A DNA stretch of 64,000 nucleotides from Fasciolopsis buskii. Taxonomy: Eukaryota; Platyhelminthes; Trematoda; Plagiorchiida; Fasciolidae. Below the pieces are notes generated by a model, which saw nothing but the letters and a program-made list of their open reading frames with translations, was not told where the DNA came from and did not search any database. Shown here in pieces: positions 26,719-39,559 of the stretch (its first letter is position 1; every line of letters begins with the position of its first letter). The position numbers and the translations under genes were made by a program. The stretch is taken from positions 330,425-394,424 of the forward strand of contig LUCM01001936.1 of NCBI GenBank assembly GCA_008360955.1, read 5' to 3'.

Positions 26719-28194
26719 GTGAGTAAACTTAAATTTCAGACATCCAGAATGAACGTAAAACTAAGATGCAGAAATAATTTACACACTTTCGATCCTTAGG
26801 AATATTTAGGTGTGCGTAGCGTCCTATAAACACAGTTTAGAAGTCTGTGACAAACTAAAAGTCTAGTTTCAGCATGTAAATAGATTATTTTTCTGTATCT
26901 GCTTATTAAACGTTCGCTCCGATTGGAATACTCACCAGTCAATTAATTTTTGTGTTAACCATAGTTTGTAATCCATAGACTCGACAGCAACGTCTTAACA
27001 ATCACAATCTGGACATTACGCAAAAATGGCGTCCGGTGCAAATGCTTTCAGACAGTCAGTTCAGTGATCGCTGGTCAAATTCGGGATTAAGTTTTGCTTT
27101 TATTGTTTTGTACATTATCCTATCGATCATTTTGTTGTCAGAATTGCGTTGTTCATACCTGCGGTTGAAAAGAGTTTTTCCGGAAGCACACGATCGGTAT
27201 GGCAGTTATTTTCGCTCATCAAGTATGTGCACTTTGCACTGCCCTCTCCCACTTCTTGCTGAAGGTCATTCATAATTTAATTGCGAAAATCTGAATCGCT
27301 GTGTTTTTCTTACGTGAATTCATCGTCCATGTTGTTTTCTTACAACTGAAATGAGATTCTGTTGCACGTCCCAACTACCCTAAAAAAACTGAAATATGGC
27401 TGTACTTACCAACCGATAAATCTGCCAGTCAGTTGTCTCTCTATATTCTCTTTAAAAGCAGCTAAACTTTGTGGTCTCATTCCTAATAAGACGCTTTTAT
27501 TGATTGCATGCACGTTACTTGGTCTGAAAAGACGTTGTATGGTAGCCCTAGATTGTATATGTCAACAAATAATACTCGATTTTACTCGTGTATTGTTAGT
27601 CCAAACCCGTCTTTCGCCTGACTAAGCTATGTTCGTAAGCTAATATTGCCTTTGGTTACCAACCAAGTGGAACAGTTTACTATGCATGCTAACCCACTAT
27701 TCTTGTTCAAAGTGATACTGAATCATGCATGTAACAGTAAAGTCGGAGGCTAAATGAAACGTCCTTCACTGTTTAATTTGCACTAGAAAAACAGCTAGAT
27801 TTTAATTATGAATCCGAATTTGTTAATAAACAGGAAAAACAGATAGATGGTCAGATAGTGAGATCAGTAAACTACCTGTGCGCCCAGGTTTTTGAGTAAA
27901 ATACATTCACTTTTACACACGTTCTATTGGATGTCTTTATTGAGGAGATTGCAAGTGAAACATTTTCCAGTTTTCGTTTTGTGGTTTTGTACGCGCGAGC
28001 GATTCACGTGTCCTTGTGCCCGTGTAAAAGATTAGCGGAAGAAATTGGTGGGCTGTTTAGCTAAGCCAATTATTTGGTCTTTGCAATCTACTGGGTGAAT
28101 ACACAGCCGGATATCACCAACCGGGTCACTACATCGTCCCTCTTACACGAAATTCCAGTATGGCTGAGCAGTACACATACTGCTGCTTGATAAA
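26719..28194. other. 1.5 kb with nothing recognised
   Basis: Frames at 27036-27275 (hydrophobic) and 27362-27625 have no start, splice or domain support. Confidence 0.5.
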
Positions 28195-28229
28195 CATATA
28201 TGTATATATGTATATATACGTATACATAA
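28195..28229. repeat. TA/TGTA low-complexity tract
   Basis: An imperfect ATATATGTATATATG simple repeat that includes several short self-complementary stretches. Likely a decayed AT/GT microsatellite. Confidence 0.85.
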
Positions 28230-31200
28230 GTTGGTTTTTATCTAATGCAACGACCGGGTTACCGGTGGTCAAAAGAAATCATGCTTATCGTGCAAGGTAA
28301 ACCTCGCGTCCATTTCGAAGCCAGCCTTTTGTCAACTCATTCGGCTAGGAAAGAACCCTGAAAAACATACGAAGCAATGTGTATTGCTTATTTGTGACGA
28401 ACTCAAACAGCGTGATGAAAAGGAATAAACGTCCATTTCAGAACTCACCTTTGACACCCGGACATATTTCGATCTCGCGTTCAACGATTTCGAGGATAAA
28501 AGTATATGCAGCAACTACAAAGGTATTCACATTTCTAAGGGACCTAGATCGCAGGATTTGTTCTCTTATCTGCAGTCGCACTTCTGTCAAAGAGATTGTT
28601 CCACGGACAGAAAGAAAGAGGAGAAATTCATGTAATTATTATTAACACCGAAGGTGAAACAGGTATTAGATGAATGTGGACTGGCACCAACCAAATCTAA
28701 CAAGAAAAACATGCCCATATAATTGGACTTTAACGTTTACTACCGAGAAGAGCATGCGAATCGGATTGAAATTTCATCGTTAGATTTCTTTCAAATGAGC
28801 AAGAGTGACGTTATTTATTCATTTCTCTTTCACAGTCATAACAATTCTGATTGGTTGACCTGAGTAACTGCATCCGGTGACGAAAACGCTAGTGCATAGC
28901 AGATGGAACGTAGATTTACAACAGTTGTGTCCAAAACAATGCTATAAAATTGTACACCTAATGAATTGTGAACTTAGTATATCTTTCAGTATAGATATTT
29001 ATTTGTACTTCTCATTTGATCAATCGGTCATGCAATGCCTAGCAAATGAAAAGTCGGTCACTATACCAGTCGGAAAAATCAAAATCCACTAGCAGCCCTA
29101 GGTTTTGCTCAAAATTCATCGTAAAACTTGGCCGAGGTGAGATTCGCATTCGGAAACTCCATTGGTTGGAGTTTTTGTTGATAAAAGTGAAAAAAATTCA
29201 AGGGAATGTTCGGTATTTGGTTTATTTCAAAGGCTGCCTCTGCACTATTCTTGAAAGTCAGTGAGTAAAGAGCATTTCACTAGCATTGCCGTGGATGTTT
29301 ATTTCACTTTTACAGTTTTAATTTGTGTTGTCGTTGGTACTCTGATCAAGTTTTGATACAATGGAGGAACATCCATAATTCACACATACCATGAACTATG
29401 TCGCGTTAATGGCAAACTAACAACACTATTGACAAATTCTCCAAGGGGTCATATTTAAATCCAATGGCTGACCTTATAAGACATACTCAGATGCCATTAG
29501 TTCCACACGTCCCAGCTCCCTTGAGTGTTTGAACAATCCGATTACTCTAAGAAAGCCATATTGTTCTAGAACATCCGCTGTCGATAGAAACGCCGACGGT
29601 TGCTTAAAAACACTGTTTTCAGACCGACAGTTTTCAGTAGAATTCAATGTAGCACAGACGAAATTTCTTAATGATGTTGGGTACACTACTTTGTTTTTGC
29701 AGATCCATTTCACTTCCGTGATACATTTTTTTGGTATACTTTTCGCACATCGCGCAGCACACGATGACTAATTTGAATCCCTTTTTATTTAAGCATAGTC
29801 ACTAGCAAAACTTCCCATTCATAAAACTTGGAGGAACAGAATTAGCCTAGTGTTCGCTGTGTTTGCACGTATGAAGTTATGTTTTGAACATCATACTTTA
29901 TTCCAGCTTTATTTATTCTATGTTCAGATAAACAACCACAAATAAGTATTGCTCTTGTATTATTATTATCTTGAATGAGACACGTTTTGTCATGCTAATA
30001 GTAATACATTGTGCGTAGGCCATCAAAATCGATTGAATTTTTCTCATTGAGATATAGACAATTCTGCTAATCTAGATTCATTGTGCGGGTTGCAGAACGG
30101 GATAAATGGCTTTGTGTTTGCTAGCTACTCAAAGCCACCCGATGTTTCACGAAAGGTGTTCACTACAATGGTCGGATCGAAATGTTCATCCTAATAGACG
30201 ATTTCAGTTCCAACGTAGAAATCGTGCTACTGGTTGCCAAGAGAGTCAATTAACGAAATCTGGAGGTTAGAATTCCTCAGGTGTCCTAAATGAAAGACCG
30301 TGAATTTAAGTAACTTCTTGCGGTACCACCGGATTCGTTTCCTATTCATGCGGTTTTGTGAAACTGGAACGTTCTAAATAAAATTTTGAAATTCCTCATT
30401 GTTGAATTTGGTTAGTATACCCCACTAGGACATGCCAGCCATCTTCTAAAAGATTACAGTTTTCCTCTAGGTCTGTTGTTCAGGATTTTAGTCAGCTGTA
30501 GTTTCAGTTTGCCATAGTCCATTTACGGACGACTTTTTACGCTTCTCGGCTTTGAACCTTATAAGCCGTTATGAGGACGGTTTCAACTCCTATTATTCAT
30601 CTTTGTTATCAAAGAGTTGGCTTTGCTATATCTCAAAATATATTTGCTGAGAGGATGTAATGAGCTCTACCCGAAAATTACTTGACAGTGTAATCAGGCT
30701 TCGCTGTCACTGCATCTAAACCCTGCCAGTTAGAGTGGTGATGACCAATGAACGAAAATGACGAACATTCTGCAAACGCCAGCAATTCAAAAGATCATTC
30801 TGTCTAATTAACATACAAACGAATGACTTGACAATAGAAATGAACGTGATTTCCAATTGATTTGATGTCATTGTTACCTTTGGCGGCAAAGCCCCACTTG
30901 GGCCCGTTCCAATGCTTGCTGCTAACGGCTTCGTGCCTAACTACAAACAGCCACATTTAGTATCGCCATTTTTATCGTCATCACTAATGCAGAGCACTTC
31001 ATCCAAATCTTAGATCTGCATCCAAGTTCACGTTCCGGGTTGTTTGGGAAGGAAGTGCTTCAATTTGGGTGTTGTTGTTTCGGCAATATATACTTAAAAG
31101 AAGCTGGTTTGCGACAGCCTTCATCCTCGCTCCGCAAGCTTTCTAACAGGTGATTTTGTAATCACCACTTGTCAATGTCATGGAGGAATTTTAGCGGTCA

Positions 31201-31391
31201 GTTGGCATTGTTTAACATGCACAAGCTCCAGGCTGTAACTCCCGCGTATGAAGAGAGAGAACGAATTCAAATTTGTCCTTGTCATTTCCAGCCATTGGTC
31301 AATGCTACGAAAAAAGTGGAACATTCTTCCTTCCTTACTCTCGCCTTGGACTATTCACCAGTCCGCGGAATAGCTTCAAAGATTTTTAGAA
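28230..31391. other. 3.2 kb without confident gene
   Basis: No recognisable exon. A + frame at 31169-31417 (82 codons) reads fairly protein-like (SWRNFSGQLALFNMHKLQ; ALDYSPVRGIASK) and ends inside the left arm of the inverted repeat, so the element may have interrupted an older open frame. This frame has no supporting splice sites. Confidence 0.45.
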
Positions 31392-31401
31392 GAAAATCAA
31401 A

Positions 31402-31609
31402 TTTTTATTGTGAATGATATAATGTTAATAACACAGCGTTGTTGGTAGATGTAATGCGCCAACGTTTCGACTACCGTGGGTAGTCTTTCTCAAGGCAAGT
31501 TTTACAATCAACTTGCCTTGAGAAAGACTACCCACGGTAGTCGAAACGTTGGCGCATTACATCTACCAACAACGCTGTGTTATTAACATTATATCATTCA
31601 CAATAAAAA
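31402..31609. repeat. Perfect 100-bp inverted repeat with 8-nt loop
   Basis: Bases 31402-31501 are the exact reverse complement of 31510-31609; the loop is TTACAATC (31502-31509). I checked every position of both arms and found no mismatch; pairing breaks at 31401/31610. Single-stranded DNA or RNA from either strand would form a 100-bp hairpin. Perfect identity implies a recent origin, gene conversion between the arms, or an assembly fold-back artefact. Such palindromes are unstable during cloning and read assembly. Confidence 0.98.
31517..31547 (+). other. Hammerhead-ribozyme-like motif in the inverted-repeat arm (core degenerate)
   Basis: In the right arm CTTGAGA (31517-31523) is followed by a 7-bp stem GACTACC/GGTAGTC with a CAC loop (31526-31542) and then GAAAC (31543-31547). 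This is the order of a hammerhead core: a CUGAUGA-like box, stem II, then GAAA. The first box differs from CUGAUGA at several positions, so self-cleavage is not expected from this copy. Because the repeat is perfect, the same motif occurs on the - strand in the left arm (31464-31494). Hammerheads are known in Penelope-like retroelements and in trematode SINE-like repeats; the link here is inference. A plain palindromic stem is the alternative. Confidence 0.35.
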
Positions 31610-31679
31610 CCAATACATGGCGCATCGATTTTTCGATACACTCCTTACGTCGTTTGGTCCGGAAAATCAAATTTTATTG

Positions 31680-34600
31680 ATTTATAATATAGCTTTGAAA
31701 ACACCGCTCTTCTCAAATTCTGGGGGTGCAACTCCTGGCGTACAATAAAGTATCACACTGTTGCGGCAAAACACATTCCGGTTTGGCATGATCGCCTCCT
31801 GGATGAATAAAACATTTTGGAAAAGCATCTCTGGAGGTCTATTCATGTATTTAAAATACCTTCTCAGTGTCTACCGCTTCGCGCATTGGTCAAGTTCTCT
31901 GGTTCCTAATGGAGGGAAACGCATGGTATTCACGCAGTGACCTGGGACGGAAGAATGAAATCAATCAGGTGTAAGTCCATCTTGGTTGCCACGTTTAGGG
32001 AATTAAGGATAAAAAGAATCAGAATTGACTTCTTATGGACACGGCTAGAAAGAGAAATCCTCGGCGGGAGTACATTGATTTGTACGAGAACCACAAAAAA
32101 TTAGAGGAGAAAAAGGTACGTACACAGTAAAACTAAACAAATATTTTCATGTTTGTTTGGCTGGGTTTCTCTTATCCTTTCCACACTGATTTCATCCAGC
32201 TCTACCTCATACGTTGTACAATGCCTTGATTAGCATAGTCTGACCTCAGGCGGCATGAAATAATTTCATAACATGAATACCAAAGTGACTAGGAGACCTG
32301 TGGTTCGGAACTCAGACCATCTTTTGGGGCGAGAGATGCCTGAACGACTCGAATAAAACCGATCAAGGTTTGAAGTCATTTGGCATCGTAGATGCCGTCC
32401 TGTCTTACACATCTCTCTGCAGTTAGAGAACTGTTCTTTTTGTTCCATTGAATTTAGACACACTTCAGAGGTCCAAAGTCTTTGGTGAACAATACATATG
32501 GAACTGTGGGCGAAACCAGCAGTTAACGGCAGCGCTAGCTGTTTGATCTCAGCTCTGGATGGCGTTTTTCAAAGTACTTGGCTTTCGTATAGTTCCTACT
32601 CATAGCTGGTGTGAGAATCTGGGTCCTAGCGACGTTTCACGTACAAGCAATAACCACTGAGTTTCAGCAAAAATAACAATAAAATTAATGCTTTTTCCAT
32701 CCCACATTGGTGGACTAATAGAGCCTACGGATTTGGATAGAATCACACCTGCAGTAGCCTACCGAGATATGACAGACTTGATTCCAATCATACATGGGAT
32801 TACAGGGGCATTTCGTTGTGCCACATGAACTGTGTCGGTAATCCGTACTAGAAAGAAACAGCTAGTCGACACCATCCTCTCATTTCACCTCGCTCGGTGG
32901 AATGTATTCCATTGCGTTGCTTTGAATTAGTAGATCATACAGGTAACCTCACCTCTATTCTGGATTTTTTAGTCCCCTACACTTCCAGTAAATGATATAT
33001 AATTTCGGTTGTGTTCGTATTGTTGGCTTCGAACCCAAGAAATTCTGTCATCTACCTTGGGTAGTTCGACGATGGAAGGTATAAATATTTCTACTCTCCT
33101 TATTCATAATTTCTGTTACATGTTGCTTCCCTAAACTGATCCTTTCCGACAATCATCTCATCGTCATGACTTTAGATCGTTCGCTCTGCAAAATTATGCA
33201 GGTGAATCTGTCATAATCCTACCAAAGCAGCACATACTGACTCAACGGCAAACCGAAAAACATGCCGATGCCAATTTTCAGATGTTGGGACAAAATCGAT
33301 TCAATCAGGGAGATTGACCCATGTGCGTGCGATCCAGAGAGCAAGTTAGAAAAGCACATGACTAGAAGTGAGGTAGCTGCTTGCGAACAAATGTACAGAC
33401 ATTCACAAAAATATAGTACCTTAATGAGGCATATTTTGTGGTGGCAGGTGTGCATTATTTTTTTTGATATTGCAATTGGTACGCCGTCAATAGTTATAGA
33501 TGATCCGTTTTAAAGTGTTAACTACTTTATACTCTAGAAAACGCTGATGTTTTCAGATATTACATGTGGTCACTTAACCTTCTGTAATTCGAGTCTAACA
33601 CTAGAGTTTGAATATCCAAATTAAGTTATCGTGATACTGTATGCGATCCTGTCCAGTTCTTTACTGTCTTATCTCCTTACAACGAACCAGTGCTGAAAGC
33701 CGGGCATTTGTGTGACATCGGTCAAAATGACTAGCTAACTGTACTAGGGTAGTAACGACGTTTGGATTTAAGCTGGTTTCTTGAAGATGTTTTTTGGGTA
33801 TTTATGATCCCCAAGAATCACACTGTGTCAGGACTAGTCGTAAAAGTCGTTCTTTTTCGTTAAAAGCAATCAGGAACATTCGTAGATTTCCTGTGGTGTT
33901 TGTTCGGATATTTAGAGAAGATGCATCTTGTTTGATATTTGCAAGTCTATTAGGGGAAATGTTGTTGTTCTATTCACTAATTTCGCAGGCAGAACCTCAT
34001 TCAGCATTCCACAAATTGTCGTCCTCACTAATCAGACCATTAACTTCCGTGGGACTGTTCGATTTTTTATTTGTATGACCGGAAAACTAAAATTTCGATC
34101 AGATTTTATCCCTCTGATAAGGCCAATTCACTTCGTGAATTCATACCTAACATTTGCATCGAGAACGCTGGTACAAATTATATATTGATAAATTTAAACA
34201 TTATTTCTCAGTCGCCGACTAGTGCATAGTATTTTGAAATGCATAGTTTCCAGTGAACAGTTCCACGTAAAATCTGGAAGGAAAATTTTTACTTTACTCA
34301 GCTGTGTAATTTTACTGGGTGGTAAAAGTTATAAAGATTTAGCCTAGATATCGCAAATTTTTCAAAGCTGAAGAAGTTTACTGCAATTTGTTTAATTTAC
34401 TGAAGAATTTTGGATGGAAAAAATGTTGAGTAGGCAGTGCACTGGTAGGGAACACCATGAGTTGACTGAATAACATAACAGATTGTGAACAAAAAACTAT
34501 CTGATTAAACACTGACGTTTATGAAGAATTTTCACAAAAATTCTGAGTTATGCTTTATCCCTAGTGAATGCTACTTGAGTTGTGAAAGCAACCTTATGAG

Positions 34601-34696
34601 GCTCAATCTACTGTTAAGTGAAGAATACTTTAAAGGCATTTACTGTTCGGCAAATTATCAATGGATTATCCTTACTGTTTTAGTTATATTTGACAT
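31680..34696. other. 3 kb with nothing recognised
   Basis: No exon with recognisable protein or repeat. A B-box-like GGTTCGAAGCC on the - strand near 33030 lacks an A box and is not annotated. Confidence 0.5.
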
Positions 34697-34719
34697 TATA
34701 TATATATATATATATATAT
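34697..34719. repeat. (TA)11 microsatellite
   Basis: Short uninterrupted TA dinucleotide tract. Confidence 0.95.
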
Positions 34720-34882
34720 CTACTACCACTTTGCACTTAACTCCACAGAATTATCGCACTTGCTGATTGCAGGACAATACCATCCAGCCAGCAAAGCTCA
34801 GGAAATGGAACTCTGATGATAAGTTGCAAAGTATCAATTGGTTTAGATTCTGAATGAATAAGATTCAACCCGGTGCTGTTAC
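34720..34882. other. Short unassigned spacer
   Basis: Nothing seen. Confidence 0.4.
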
Positions 34883-35117
34883 CTTTGTATCGTGAAGATG
34901 CATGCCTACACAGTACCATCCAACCGAGAACGAATCAAACTCCACAAGTTGGCAGACAATTAGATAGTAGCGATCGCAGAATCTTATCGAATTAGATAGA
35001 GCTTTGATGAAAAAGCGACAGTGAACTTCATGCTTATTCAAATCGCCATATGTCGCCAGTCTTGCCAGGAAAACATCTAGTGTATCCAAAATAAAATATT
35101 GAAGTTGTCCCATTGTA
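34883..35117 (-). CDS. Candidate internal exon on - strand, unknown protein
   Basis: On the - strand an acceptor GCTACTGCATTTCTGAG precedes 78 open codons that end exactly at a CAAAG|GTAACA donor (enters in phase 2, exits in phase 0). The translation starts TMGQLQYFILDTLDVFLARL, contains EVHCRFFIKALSNS and ends GMHLHDTK. It reads as a plausible globular helix-rich segment, but I recognise no family. The - strand orientation excludes it from the SLC6 gene. Candidates of this quality are expected by chance a few times in 64 kb. Confidence 0.18.
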
Positions 35118-36081
35118 CTCAGAAATGCAGTAGCTATTCATGCACTTTTTCATTTAGAATCTCACCATCATAATCTTTCATTCGCTGCCTTTGCTGAAGA
35201 CTAAAAAATGTCGAGGAAATCTGCCAGTCAGCACGCATAAAATGTGGTGATTACGTCAACCAGCTCAAAGGAAACGTTATCTCAATTGCTTCAGTTGTTT
35301 TAGCGCCCTAAAACAACGATTTCCTTCTCGATCTTTCTCTAATTAGTAATGGATTATTCATTCATCGAAGAGATCCAGGACTATGTGTGTACAAACTATT
35401 CAAACGAAAAAATAATATAAGACTATTAAATATATACAGGTAAACAGCGTTAACCTAGCACTGGATTTTGACATTATGATTTAAAACCACAGCAGGTCTT
35501 CCGGTTATAAAAATTACTAAAATTTACACCGTTCCCTTAACGAACCGTGTTATTTCGCTTGAGATCAACAGAAACGACGTCAATGTGCGGTGATGATGAA
35601 ATCTAGTCACCGTTCAAGAATAACTAAATTATATGTAGACAAGATCGATCCATTTTAATGGGATCATTTTCAGGATACGCCCAAATTTGTTGAATCAATT
35701 TGTTCCAGTGACTGGATGTGTCAATGTGTGAAGTTCCGGCTGTAGTGCTGACACTCAGTGAGGTCACGTGGCTTTTATTTTATTGGACATCATTGTAGAA
35801 GGTCAGTTCGACAGATAAATACGATTGGGTTAAATTGGCCCGTTTATGATTGGATGAAGCGTTAGTGAATTTCCCTCTTCCTTGCGTGGGCAGTCCAAAT
35901 TTGGGTTGGATTAACATGTACGCACCAATAGGGGCTGTACGACCGATGGTGAACCGAATTGATTTAGACCGAAGGATTCAATTTGATTCTTGAGCAGCAT
36001 TGCAGCTCGTATTGCTAGCTTGTCCCACTGGCCTATCCCCTCGCATGATTACGTTTGCTTTTGTGCATGGCGGTACTTCAG
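35118..36081. other. 1 kb with nothing recognised
   Basis: No gene or repeat seen. Confidence 0.5.
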
Positions 36082-36162
36082 GATAAACAAATGGATTACA
36101 TTCCTAAGGCTGAAGAAAATGTGAAAACTAACGCTAAATCTTTCTATGGACCTCAGGGCGAA
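36082..36162 (+). CDS. Candidate 81-nt internal exon (possible upstream exon of the transporter)
   Basis: Acceptor TTGTGCATGGCGGTACTTCAG and donor GCGAA|GTGAGTG enclose 27 open codons, phase 0 at both ends. The translation starts DKQMDYIPKAEENVKT and ends SFYGPQGE; it is hydrophilic with both acidic and basic residues. It could join in frame between the 26623-26718 and 42853-43035 candidates and, with them, extend the cytoplasmic N-terminus of the SLC6 protein. There is no homology support; transcript evidence is needed to decide. Confidence 0.2.
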
Positions 36163-38051
36163 GTGAGTGAATGCACATTATTTTCTAACAAATACTTGGC
36201 AACTTGGTTCACAAGGGCGGTAATGATTGCACGTTCAAACTAGAGACAGGCATCTATTATTAAATTTCTGGGTGTCGTTTGAGGGCACAGTAATAAACCG
36301 TTAAGCCTGCTCTGTACTAGCTTATGTCACGTGAGTGAATCACACAGTTGTTAAGCCACGTCCAGGAATAAGGGACCTTTCATCATAATGCCTATTCACT
36401 AAGTTTGTGTGACGCCCAGACATTGATTTGTTTTGTATTGAGTTTTTTGCCGTCAACTGATCATCAAAGGTCCAGAAGAATGGTCAAAACTGCCGAGTCG
36501 TGTTAAATGTTCGAAATAATATAGATCGCTGTCTACATGTAGTGTTACCAACACGCGAGTGTGATGCCTTCGATTTTAACTTCAGAGATTTGTTCGCTTT
36601 TATTAGGACAAGAGGGGAGATTAGGTTTTCAGTATTAAGTGGCTTTCCACCTGGTTCACGATCCCTATTTGCAGTCATGCCTGATTGATCGGTGTGACAG
36701 ACATAAGTGTTTGTCAAACATTATTCTATTTAGTTTGTAGGTTTAGCACTCTTATTGCGCATAATTATCAGACAGAAAGTTTTGAATGCCCATGCTGGAA
36801 GGGTAATTTGAGATCAATTTTTCTGTAAAATATATTTGTTTGTTCACTTTTGTTTCGTTGATTCCGACGTGGAATATGCGGTCGTGTAACCTACCAATCA
36901 AATCAGAACTATGTTACGGGTATTAATGCTACAGCTAAAAAACTGCTTATCAACGAGAATGACATACTGTAGACGTGTCTTCAAACTCGCATGCAGTTAA
37001 CAGCACCCCATCGTTCTGCTAAAAAGTTTTGGTGAGACTACGCATTGCTTGTTTACTTTGGTATTTCACGGGGAGCTAGGTTATGCACTTTCACGTTTTT
37101 TTACGTTTGTCTAGAAGGAGGCCCATGGTCGATTTGATGAGTCATGCCCTCGACGACAGAAACAAACCCATCAAAAATAATCTTTGGAAACTGATGGAAA
37201 ATCTAGCTGAGAAACGAATCTGATTAGAAGGAATTTCGGAAGAACAACCGAGTTTCCGTATATGAGGGCATGAAACTGTATAAAACAGCGTCTCGATGGT
37301 GTCAAATCTTACAGTAGGCCTTTGTGTAAGTCACCTTATAGAAAAGGCGCCTGACTGGAAAAAATTCCCGATGAATTTCTTACAAATACGGGTTACTGAT
37401 ACGTGCGATTTTATTGCAGACAAGTTTTAGTGTAAATTCAGAAAAGTTGTGAAAATAACTGCAACGTTAGAGGAGAGCGGCTAAAAGAACTGAAAATTTC
37501 GTTAACCACTGGTGTCTTTCTTCTTCGTATTAGAAAATGGTGACCTTTTGAATTTGAATTTGCATCACTGGCGACCCATAAATATTCGACAGAATGTGCA
37601 TTTTAATTACGGGTTCCCTGTTCATTGTACTGAAGCATCACATAAATTTCCCGGTCCAAAAACGATAAATAAACAAGTAGAACACTATGATAAATTGAGC
37701 TCAATTTAGCCGAAACGATTAATAAGTCACAAACTGTCAGGAGAAATTGCAAAAGCCATCAGTTTTAGCATAACTTAATAAATAGCTACTTCGTTCCCTT
37801 GACTGAATGGAGTGGACGGGAAACTTGTTGATATTTTGTTTGCCATTTACGTTTTCCTTTTTTCGCTTCACCGGGCAAAGATGCGGCAAAGTATATTACT
37901 TCCGAAAACGTAATTTTGGCCAACTGAAATAGGAATATTATCCGACGATATGACTGCTTTGAAGGTTAACTTTCCGGTTAAAACATTACAGTTTTCACTT
38001 GATCACTGCCTATCAAACGCTGGTTCAAATCGGGTTTAAGCCGAGGACGGG
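36163..38051. other. 1.9 kb with nothing recognised
   Basis: Overlapping short frames on opposite strands at 36484-36717 look fortuitous. No repeats. Confidence 0.5.
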
Positions 38052-38070
38052 GTGTGTGTGTGTGTGTGTG
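38052..38070. repeat. (GT)9 microsatellite
   Basis: Uninterrupted GT dinucleotide run of 19 bases. Confidence 0.95.
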
Positions 38071-39559
38071 ACAGAAGGGACAGTCACCATGCCACTAAGT
38101 GCTGTTTAAAAACGAAAACCGTCAGAGAAGCGTTCTATGAAGGAAACATAATTAATTCACGAGCGATTTTGGGGTCTTCTTTTTCAGTAGTTTATGACGA
38201 TTTCTGCTTGCATGCTCAAAATATCAAACATTAAAGGAAAATAACAGACCTTTCTAACTACCATATTCCGTTATCTCAAGATTTTTTATCTAATAAAAGA
38301 GAGCCCATGCTCTCCCATCTAATTCAATCTAAAGAAATAAGCTATGTGCGTGTAGCCCTGCATACTTTTTCGTGCCATTTTAACGGAATTCGTTTTCACG
38401 TATTTGTTTTATTGTTTACCGTGTAGACTGTTTTTTGATTAATCTCATTGGATGAGCAACGACATTCCACGCGTCCAAATTGTTTTGGTTTATCCTCTGG
38501 GCAAGTGTTTCAAACAACAGTCGATGGCCGAGTGTCAAGCGCTTGAAGAAACACCAAGGTGTTAAGAGTTGATTTGCTGGATTGTGCATTATTGGCCATT
38601 GATGAGTCATCGTCAAGTTCAGAAATGTAGCACTTTGGTCACAGTGGACTAAAAGTTCATCTGATCCAAATTAACTCACAACACTATTCTGACGTTAGTG
38701 TTCAAAAACAAGGCAGCAATGCATTTGTACTCCGTTGGATAGCGGCACATTTGGATGAAAACGACAAAATCCTTGGGTTCCGTAAATTATTTACATTCTA
38801 TCTACTTTAGTTGTTTATTCTTATACTAACAACAGATAGTGCATCTGGCATCGGAATGAAAGCTTAAAACATCCTGCAGAATCGCGTGATCTGACTGTTA
38901 TGCCAAAAGACTGAAAACTGTACTGTTCTCTGAACTCCTGAAATTTCGCTGCTTAGTCGGTCTCCAATAAGTCGATTTTCTTCTGTTGAACAGATCATGC
39001 ATTCTGAAGCATGAACTGCTCTGTTCAAGAATAAAGCTCAGTATCACGTTTGCAAATGCATTAGTTTTTACTGTTTTAAGAATAATGCAATTTCTAAAAA
39101 TGAATAATTAAACTGTTTCATTGGTTTGATTGTTTTCGAAACAAGTAAAGCAATTACTTAGAGCCAAACGTTTTAGGTGACCTTAACTCTGATGACCTTC
39201 AAATGAGTGCATGATACACGTGGTTGAAGTCAACCAACTCGTGGTGTTGACAGTTAGACCTGCTTTCGACTAAACCTATTTTACTGCATACTTCGGTAGT
39301 TTTCTGTCTTCTAAGTTCACCTGCAGGGGGTGCCTCTTATGTTTGGTTGTCATCTTATTTCTTTGGCGAGGTCCAATTTTTATCAAAAGCGATTGCCGGT
39401 TGACTTCTTACCTACGCTATGACATTGGGATTCTTCTTACAGATGCAGCCGTGATATTCATCTGTCACTTATTTATTATGATTCTTCAGTTGAAGTGGAT
39501 CAGGTAGGATCTCTATGGAGGGAAATAAAAAGAAACAATGCGGATAGTTTACTACATAT
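38071..39559. other. 1.5 kb with nothing recognised
   Basis: No gene or repeat seen. Confidence 0.5.

Larger units (their letters stand above)
31392..31679. mobile_element. Insertion of a non-autonomous inverted-repeat element with candidate target-site duplication
   Basis: GAAAATCAAATTTTTATTG (31392-31410) recurs as GAAAATCAAATTTTATTG (31662-31679), differing by one T. Between them lie the 100-bp inverted repeat and a further 52-bp tail (31610-31661) that contains a small ATCGA/TCGAT hairpin. Near-identical direct repeats bracketing a structured insert are what a target-site duplication leaves. The left repeat overlaps the first nine bases of the palindrome, so exact ends are uncertain. Inverted terminal copies and variable duplications are known for Penelope-like elements, and the hammerhead-like core fits that class; the assignment is inference. 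A simple foldback (MITE-like) DNA element is the alternative. Confidence 0.5.

Noticed and set aside
33025..33045. B-box match GGTTCGAAGCC on the - strand, possible tRNA or SINE
   Set aside because: No A box at tRNA spacing and no cloverleaf can be drawn.
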